Assembly: GCA_964510515.1 (NCBI GenBank)
Contig: CAZEAU010000009.1
Location: 16,214 to 80,213, forward strand
DNA: 64,000 bases
Origin: SURF-21 sp964510515
GTDB taxonomy: Bacteria; Actinomycetota; Geothermincolia; Geothermincolales; RBG-13-55-18
Reading direction: 5' to 3'
Positions within the stretch are counted from its first letter, which is position 1. The number at the start of each line of letters is the position of its first letter. Shown one piece after another: positions 59,161 to 64,000 of the stretch. The position numbers were made by a program, and so were the translations under genes. The notes beneath the pieces were generated by a model that was given only the letters and a program-made list of their open reading frames with translations, searched no databases and was not told the DNA's origin.

Positions 59161-59898
59161 TTGAAGCTGCACGAGAGCGCGTACACCTCCATCTACGAGA
59201 GGGAGGACGAGCACTGGTGGTTCCTGGGACGGCGCAAGGTGCTGGCGGCCCTCCTTGCCGGCGTCAACCCCCCAGGGAACTGGCGCGTGCTGGACGTGGG
59301 CTGCGGCACCGGGGGCAATTTCCCCTTCCTCGACGCCTACGGGGAGGTGGAGGGCTGCGATTACTCCGAGGAGGCCATCCGCTTCTGCACCATCAGGGGG
59401 ACGCACCCCGCACGGGTGGCCAGCATTTACGAACTCCCCTATGCGGACGCCTCCTACGACCTCGTCACCTGCCTGGACGTCATCGAGCACCTGCGCCTCG
59501 ACCTCCCCGCTTTTCTCGAGCTCAACCGGGTGCTCAAGCCGGGCGGCTATCTCCTCGCCACCCTGCCGTCGGGGCCGCACCTCTACAACGATTTCGACTG
59601 CCTGGCCGGGCATTTGCGCCGTTATACCCGGCGCGAAATGGAGATGCTGCTGGAGGGAAGCGGCTTCGAGACCATAAGGCTCACCTGCTACACCACCCTG
59701 GTCCACCCCCTCATCCGCTACTATATGTGGCGCGGCAACATCACCTCGGGGCGCAGCAAGTGCACGCAGGGCATGCAGACTCTCATCCCCTCCTCCAACC
59801 GCATCCTGGCCGCGGCCCAGGAACTCGAGGCCAGGCTCGTCTCCCGCCGCGACCTCGGCCGGGGCTCCTCGGCGGCCGCCCTGGCCAGGAGAAAATAG
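59161..59898 (+). CDS. SAM-dependent methyltransferase, class I
   Basis: A 245-residue protein. It starts YTSIYEREDEHWWFLGRRKV and has the SAM motif I VLDVGCGTGGNFPFLDAYG, motif II YADASYDLVTCLDVIEHL and motif III LKPGGYLLATLPSGP. The EDEHWWFxxRR opening is typical of methyltransferases acting on lipids or glycans. The C-terminal 60 residues (YYMWRGNITSGRSKCTQGMQ) are uncharacterised. Start is TTG at 59161 with AGGAGAGGGAG 8 bases upstream. Substrate unknown. Confidence 0.87.
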   Translation: MKLHESAYTSIYEREDEHWWFLGRRKVLAALLAGVNPPGNWRVLDVGCGTGGNFPFLDAYGEVEGCDYSEEAIRFCTIRGTHPARVASIYELPYADASYDLVTCLDVIEHLRLDLPAFLELNRVLKPGGYLLATLPSGPHLYNDFDCLAGHLRRYTRREMEMLLEGSGFETIRLTCYTTLVHPLIRYYMWRGNITSGRSKCTQGMQTLIPSSNRILAAAQELEARLVSRRDLGRGSSAAALARRK

Positions 59899-60123
59899 GG
59901 GGGGCATCCGCCGGGCCGGGCAGCCCGGGCACCCATGGCTTCCGCCGCCGCGTTTCCCTCATCCCGTGGGGCGCAATGCCTCCCACGACGGAGCCCCGGG
60001 CCCGCTGATAGCGATCACCCGCCCGCGTGCTCCCCGTGGCGATGGCGGGCGAGCGTGCTTGCGAGAGGCCGCATCGCCGGGCCGGGGCCATGGCGGGTGC
60101 TTGGGCCGGAGAGTACGGGAAAT

Positions 60124-60152
60124 TTACAAGCGCGCGAATCCATTGTAGGATT
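60124..60152 (+). promoter_or_regulatory. Promoter of the DUF35-thiolase-thiolase-DUF35 operon
   Basis: TTTACA (60124-60129), 17-base spacer and TAGGAT (60147-60152), about 85 bases before the first start codon at 60239. The rest of the 59899-60238 gap is GC-rich with no gene seen. Confidence 0.5.
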
Positions 60153-60238
60153 TAGGGGCTGGGAGGCTTTCTCCATCTCGCTGGGGTAATTTCAAACGAT
60201 GACGGTGCCGGCTTTCCGTCTCGGCAAAGGAGGGAAAA

Positions 60239-60718
60239 ATGGGGGATATCAAGGACACCTTCTATGACACCGTGGCGCCCCTCGACTTCGCCTACAAATA
60301 CCGCGTGGGCTCCTGCCTGCAGCGCTACATCGACGCCCTCAAGGAGAAGAAGATCATCGCGGCCAGATGCCCGCAGTGCGGGGAGGTGGTGGTGCCGCCC
60401 CGCAAGTACTGCGGCGAGTGCAACCGGGTGCGGGAGGAATACGTCGAGCTCTCCCAGGAGGGCACGCTGGAGAACTTCACCGTCGGCCACGTGAGCCTTG
60501 ACAAGGGCCGCCTCAACGCGGCCGAGAGCCGCTATGTCGTCGGCATGATCAGGCTCGACGGGGCGGACAACCTGCTGGTCGCGAAGGTGGAGGGCGTCTC
60601 CGCCGCGGAGGTGAAGGCGGGCATGCGCGTCAGGGCGGTGTGGAAAGAGGAGACCGCGGGGGACTATTCCGACCTCGACCACTTCGAGCCGCTGCAAGGG
60701 GGTGAGGGAGGTGGATAG
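60239..60718 (+). CDS. DUF35 Zn-ribbon OB-fold protein
   Basis: A 159-residue stand-alone DUF35 protein. After a 35-residue helical lead (LQRYIDALKEKKIIAARCPQ) come zinc knuckles CPQCG and CGEC, then an OB fold (GTLENFTVGHVSLDKGRLNA, YVVGMIRLDGADNLLVAKVE, GMRVRAVWKEE). Such proteins bind thiolase-fold partners and bridge acyl-CoA to the active site, as with Ltp2 aldolase and archaeal thiolase complexes. ATG at 60239 has AAAGGAGGG upstream. It heads a four-gene operon and overlaps the following thiolase-like gene by eight bases. Confidence 0.9.
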   Translation: MGDIKDTFYDTVAPLDFAYKYRVGSCLQRYIDALKEKKIIAARCPQCGEVVVPPRKYCGECNRVREEYVELSQEGTLENFTVGHVSLDKGRLNAAESRYVVGMIRLDGADNLLVAKVEGVSAAEVKAGMRVRAVWKEETAGDYSDLDHFEPLQGGEGGG

Positions 60719-61856
60719 CCGGGCGGCGATCGTCGGTTTCCGCATGGCCAGCGCGCTCGATATCGAGACCACCCGCGAGCGCCTCGCCTTCGACCTCACC
60801 CGGGGGCTCTTCGACGACCTGGGCATCGAGCGCGACGACGTCGGGACCTTCATCATCTGCAGCAACGATTTCCTCGACGGCAGGACCATCTCCAATGTCT
60901 TTCTCACCCCCAACGTCGGCGCCTACATGAAGGACGAGAGCAAGGTGGAGATGGACGGGCTCAACGCCCTCGTCTACGCGGTGATGCGCATCCTCTCCGG
61001 GCAGTACGAGACGGCGCTGGTGGCCTCCCTGGGTTTGACCGGCTCCCAGGTCAGCCCCTACCTGCACATCGACTACACTCTGGACGCCAGCTACGACCGC
61101 CCGCTGAAGCTGCTCAACGAGCTCTCGGCGGCGGCGCTGGAGGCACGCAGCTATCTGACCGCGCACGGGTACGCGGAGGAGCTCCTGGACGAGGTGGCCT
61201 GGAAGAGCCTGGTAAACGCGGCCGCCAACCCGGTGCAGGCCCGCCGCATCGAAGGTATCGACAGGAAGCAGGTTTCCTCCTCGGCATATCTCTACGAGCC
61301 CCTGCGCGAACTGCACTGCTACCCCCCCACGGATGGGGGCTGCATGATGCTGCTGGCCTCGGAGAAGCGCGCCCGGGAACTCACCGACAGGCCGGTGTGG
61401 ATAAAGGGCATGGGGCGGAGCACGGACAACTACTACCTCGGCGACCGCGACCTCTCCACCTCCCTGTCCGCGGCGCAGGCGGCGGAGAGGGCGTATGCGA
61501 TGGCGGGGATGGGAGATCCGCGCAAGGAGATCGACCTCGCCGAGGTCTCCTCCCTCTTCGCCCATCAGGAGCCCCTGCTCGCCGAGTCCATGGGCCTCAT
61601 CGAGCCCGGCGGGGCCGAGGACGCCTACAGGGCGGGCGCGTGCGCCGTCGGGGGCGCGCTGCCCATCAATCCCTCGGGGGGCCCCCTGGGCGGCCACCCC
61701 ATCAGCTCCACCGGGCTCATGCGCGCGGCGGAGGCGGCCCTGCAGCTGAGGGGAGAGGCGGGGGGGAACCAGGTCGGAAAGGCCGAGGTGGCCCTGGCGC
61801 ACGGGCAGGACGGCATGTGCGCGCAGCAGAGCGTGGTCGTCATCCTGGGGACATGA
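60711..61856 (+). CDS. Thiolase-like protein without catalytic cysteine (A)
   Basis: A 381-residue thiolase-fold protein. GTG at 60711 overlaps the DUF35 stop (GTGGATAG); GTG at 60702 is the alternative. The nucleophile segment, normally CAS-G, reads VEMDGLNALVYAVMRIL (residues 79-95), so Cys is lost. The usual VHDCF segment is AEVSSLFAHQEP, without the His, but LGGHPISSTGLMRA keeps the C-terminal His. The fold is otherwise complete, including HGQDGMCAQQSVVVIL at the end. It is most likely one half of a heteromer with the next gene product, and acts either as a structural subunit or in retro-aldol-type chemistry like Ltp2 aldolases. Confidence 0.82.
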   Translation: MDSRAAIVGFRMASALDIETTRERLAFDLTRGLFDDLGIERDDVGTFIICSNDFLDGRTISNVFLTPNVGAYMKDESKVEMDGLNALVYAVMRILSGQYETALVASLGLTGSQVSPYLHIDYTLDASYDRPLKLLNELSAAALEARSYLTAHGYAEELLDEVAWKSLVNAAANPVQARRIEGIDRKQVSSSAYLYEPLRELHCYPPTDGGCMMLLASEKRARELTDRPVWIKGMGRSTDNYYLGDRDLSTSLSAAQAAERAYAMAGMGDPRKEIDLAEVSSLFAHQEPLLAESMGLIEPGGAEDAYRAGACAVGGALPINPSGGPLGGHPISSTGLMRAAEAALQLRGEAGGNQVGKAEVALAHGQDGMCAQQSVVVILGT

Positions 61857-61866
61857 GGAGGTGGTG

Positions 61867-63102
61867 ATGATGCGTAACGTGGCCATTATCGGCATAGGAT
61901 ACACCCCTGTCTTCGTGAGCAAGAGGAAAGACGTCAACATCCCGGAGTTGATCTCCGAGGCGGTGGACGCCGCTTTCGCCAACACCGGTCTTGCCCCCGC
62001 GGACATCGACGCCATGATCTTCGGGAACATGCATACCTTCGAGGGCGTCAACCTGCCGCACCTGTGGGCGGCGGAACACATCCGCTCCCTGGGAAAGCCG
62101 GTGATGCGTATCGCCACCGGCGGAACCACGGGCATGGCCGCCTTCCACGCCGGCTACTACCACGTGGCCTCGGGGATGGCGGACGTGGTCATGGTGGTGA
62201 CCTACGAGAAGCACTCCGAGGGCGACGCCCAGGTGGGGCTCATGGGCATCATCACCCCCGAGGTCATGACCATGCTGGCGGCCGGCATCGACGTCTCAGG
62301 GGGCAGCGGCATGGGCGCCATCGGGGGAGGGAGCGCGGGGGGCATCTCCTTTCAGGCCTCTTCCTACCTCTACCATTCCGGCGCGGGCATAGAGCATATC
62401 GATGCCCAGGCCGCGCTGGAGAGGCGCAACGCCGCCAAAAACCCCTACGCGCATCTCAAGGACCCGGAGGCCACGGCGGAGAAGATAGCGCGGACGCCGC
62501 TGGTCTCCTGGCCTATCCGTTTCGGGCATATCTGTCCCACCACCGACGGGGCCACGGTATGCATACTGGCTTCGCAGGAGAAGGCGGCCGCGCTGGCGGA
62601 CAGGGCGGCATGGGTGCTGTCGGTGGCCAACTGCGCCTCCGATGCCACCACCGCCAACCTCATCGAGAGCCAGATCACCGACCCGGCGGAGCATCTTCCG
62701 GCGATCATCGCCTCGCGTCAGGCGTACGAGCGCGCCGGCATAGAGGACCCCAAAAAGGAGATCGACTACGTGGAGATCTACAACGGCTTCGCGCATCAGA
62801 CCCTCATGTACCTGGAGAAGATCGGCATGTGCGAGGTGGGGGAGGCCCACAAGCTCCAGGAGGCGGGCGAGCTGGAGATGAGCGGGCGGTGCCCGGTAAA
62901 CGCCTCGGGGGGCGTGGTGAGCACCAATTCCATCGGCACCTCGGCCCTCAACCGGGTGACGGAATGCGCCCTGCAGGTCATGGGCCAGGCCGGAGAACAC
63001 CAGGTCGAGAAGGATGTGCACAAGGCGCTGGCCCACGGCTGGGGAGGCCTCATGCAGTACGTGACCATCACCATTCTGGGCGATAAGCCCGGGCGGGGAT
63101 AA
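61867..63102 (+). CDS. Thiolase-like protein without catalytic cysteine (B)
   Basis: A 411-residue thiolase-fold protein that starts 10 bases after partner A. ATG at 61867 has GAGGAG 6 bases upstream. Its nucleophile region is MRIATGGTTGMAAFHAGYYH, with Gly86 in place of Cys. The VHD segment is VEIYNGFAHQTLMY, with Tyr for His; VVSTNSIGTSALNR replaces GGHPxGxSG, losing the third catalytic residue as well. The loop AGIDVSGGSGMGAIGGGSAG is glycine-rich. Standard thiolase chemistry is therefore ruled out for this subunit. The Tyr may act as in steroid side-chain aldolases, but that is inference. Confidence 0.82.
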   Translation: MMRNVAIIGIGYTPVFVSKRKDVNIPELISEAVDAAFANTGLAPADIDAMIFGNMHTFEGVNLPHLWAAEHIRSLGKPVMRIATGGTTGMAAFHAGYYHVASGMADVVMVVTYEKHSEGDAQVGLMGIITPEVMTMLAAGIDVSGGSGMGAIGGGSAGGISFQASSYLYHSGAGIEHIDAQAALERRNAAKNPYAHLKDPEATAEKIARTPLVSWPIRFGHICPTTDGATVCILASQEKAAALADRAAWVLSVANCASDATTANLIESQITDPAEHLPAIIASRQAYERAGIEDPKKEIDYVEIYNGFAHQTLMYLEKIGMCEVGEAHKLQEAGELEMSGRCPVNASGGVVSTNSIGTSALNRVTECALQVMGQAGEHQVEKDVHKALAHGWGGLMQYVTITILGDKPGRG

Positions 63103-63115
63103 GGGGGTGGGCGAG

Positions 63116-63559
63116 ATGGAGGAGACCAAGGTCGTCAACGGCGCGTGGGAGCTCTCCACCTTCAGGTTCAGGGTCGAGGGACGGGGGCTCAAGACCATGC
63201 TCAAGAACATGAAGGAGAAGAAGCTCGTCGGGCTCAAGTGTCCGCAGTGCGGCACCGTGTACCTGCCGGGCCCATACTGCTGCCGCAAGTGCTTCATCCC
63301 CATCGACGAGGAGGTCGAGGTTGGTGACCGCGGACAGGTCATGAGCTACACCATCGGCTATGCCGACGTGCGCGGCAATCCCCTTGAGGAACCCCGCATC
63401 GCCCCGGTGGTGAAGATGGACGGCTGCGACTCCTGGATCATGGGGGTGCTCGAGGGCGTGAAGCCCGAGGATGTGCGCGTGGGCATGCGCGTGAGGGTGA
63501 AGTGGGCGGAGGAGCGCACGGGTTCCCTGCAGGACATGCGGTATTTCATGCCGGAATAG
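63116..63559 (+). CDS. DUF35 Zn-ribbon OB-fold protein, second copy
   Basis: A 147-residue DUF35 protein. Zinc knuckles are CPQCG and CRKC in GLKCPQCGTVYLPGPYCCRK, followed by the OB fold (GQVMSYTIGYADVRGNPLEE, RIAPVVKMDGCDSWIMGVLE, GMRVRVKWAEE). The N-terminal helix FRFRVEGRGLKTMLKNMKEK matches the helical lead that binds thiolase partners. ATG at 63116 has GGGGGTGG upstream; GTG at 63107 is possible. Last gene of the operon, 13 bases after thiolase-like B, and unlike the first DUF35 copy in sequence, suggesting one DUF35 for each thiolase-like subunit. Confidence 0.9.
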   Translation: MEETKVVNGAWELSTFRFRVEGRGLKTMLKNMKEKKLVGLKCPQCGTVYLPGPYCCRKCFIPIDEEVEVGDRGQVMSYTIGYADVRGNPLEEPRIAPVVKMDGCDSWIMGVLEGVKPEDVRVGMRVRVKWAEERTGSLQDMRYFMPE

Positions 63560-63659
63560 CCCAGAGGGGTCCGGCGTCTGCCCGCCCCGGCTCTCTCTCC
63601 AGGGCTCGCGTTTTGCCTCCGAGCCGCGAGGCGAGGATGCCGGGACCTGACAGCAAGTG

Positions 63660-64000
63660 CTGCATGTGGAACGGGATCCGGGGGCACGGCCCTCGCTCCG
63701 CACTCGCAGGTCTTAAAGGACCGTCGTCTGCCTTCTCTCGCGCACACTGCTCGCGAATGTCGCTTCGGGCAGGCCCCCGGATCCCGGGGATTGCTTGTGG
63801 CGTAACCGGGGGCGCGGCCCTCGCTCCGCACTCGAAGGCGCTAAAGGCCCGGCATCTGCCTTCTCTCGCGCACACTGCTCGCGAAAGTCGCTTCGGGCAG
63901 GCCCACGGATCCCGGGGATTGCTTGTGGCGTAACCGGGGGCGCGTCCCTCGCTCCGCACTCGCAGGTCTTAAAGGACCAGCGTCTGCCCACCCGACCCTT
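63660..64000 (+). repeat. 128-bp tandem repeat reaching the window edge
   Basis: CCCTCGCTCCGCACTCG recurs at 63690, 63818 and 63946, exactly 128 bases apart. The whole unit is highly conserved, including TCTGCCTTCTCTCGCGCACA, CTGCTCGCGAA, GTCGCTTCGGGCAGGCCC and a hairpin CCCCGGATCCCGGGG. About 2.6 copies are visible and the array continues beyond the window. 128 is not a multiple of three and the open frames in it shift between copies, so it is not a coding repeat. No gene was seen from 63560 to 64000. Confidence 0.9.

Noticed and set aside
63660..64000. Repetitive coding sequence
   Set aside because: The 128-base period shifts the frame between copies and no ribosome site is present.
1..64000. 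tRNA and rRNA genes
   Set aside because: No cloverleaf with a TTCGANNC arm and no rRNA-like block was noticed by eye; a dedicated search would be needed to exclude them.

Overview
The window is GC-rich (roughly two thirds G+C by eye) and packed with genes on both strands. Most lie in short operons with Shine-Dalgarno sites and 1-8 base stop/start overlaps. I see no rRNA, no convincing tRNA, no transposase and no CRISPR array. The gene set points to a strictly anaerobic, high-GC bacterium: a CooC-like CODH maturation ATPase, EtfAB with FixCX-like partners, four HdrD/GlpC-like CCG iron-sulfur proteins, several ferredoxins, two-subunit pyruvate carboxylase and thiolase/DUF35 modules. A secreted protein with repeated WYFAEG modules suggests an uncultured anaerobic actinobacterial lineage (Geothermincolia/OPB41-like). 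That placement is an inference.

Layout. 0-5 kb: a cut-off flavin-reductase-like gene, a TrmO-like gene, and a metal/corrinoid-type ABC importer operon led by a CooC-like ATPase; its leader carries a promoter, a palindrome and an intrinsic terminator ahead of the first gene. 5-11 kb: two iron-sulfur proteins, a WYFAEG-repeat exported protein with a possible caspase-like domain, a lipoprotein and a GNAT enzyme. 11-18 kb: addBA. 18-23.4 kb: a FAD oxidoreductase converging on three tandem CCG proteins. 23.6-31.4 kb: acyltransferase, nitrilase, a broken gene, a CrtC-like protein, an M20 hydrolase, an internally duplicated unknown protein and an EamA transporter. 31.7-36 kb: pyruvate carboxylase subunits and, divergently, biotin ligase. 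36-43.5 kb: 2TM protein, pentapeptide-repeat protein, an unknown, a GMC oxidoreductase with a small partner, a hydrolase-crotonase pair and a SHMT-like PLP enzyme.

43.7-52.5 kb is one long minus-strand electron-transfer locus: etfA, etfB, a small unknown, two GlcD-type FAD oxidases around a CCG protein, then FixC-like and FixX-like proteins, behind a strong promoter whose leader holds an 18-bp direct repeat. The likely logic is oxidation of a 2-hydroxyacid-type or acyl substrate, with electrons passed through flavins and iron-sulfur clusters to Etf and a membrane or ferredoxin acceptor.

53-63.6 kb on the plus strand holds a B12-type radical SAM enzyme, a small conserved protein, an HMG-CoA-synthase-like protein fused to DUF35, an intact thiolase, a FabK-like flavoprotein, a methyltransferase, and a four-gene module DUF35 / thiolase-like / thiolase-like / DUF35. 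Three of the four thiolase-fold proteins lack the catalytic cysteine, which suggests carbon-carbon chemistry other than a standard Claisen condensation. Intergenic repeat families occur at 20.3 and 31.4 kb (GGGGTCAACCC units) and at the right edge (128-bp tandem repeat).
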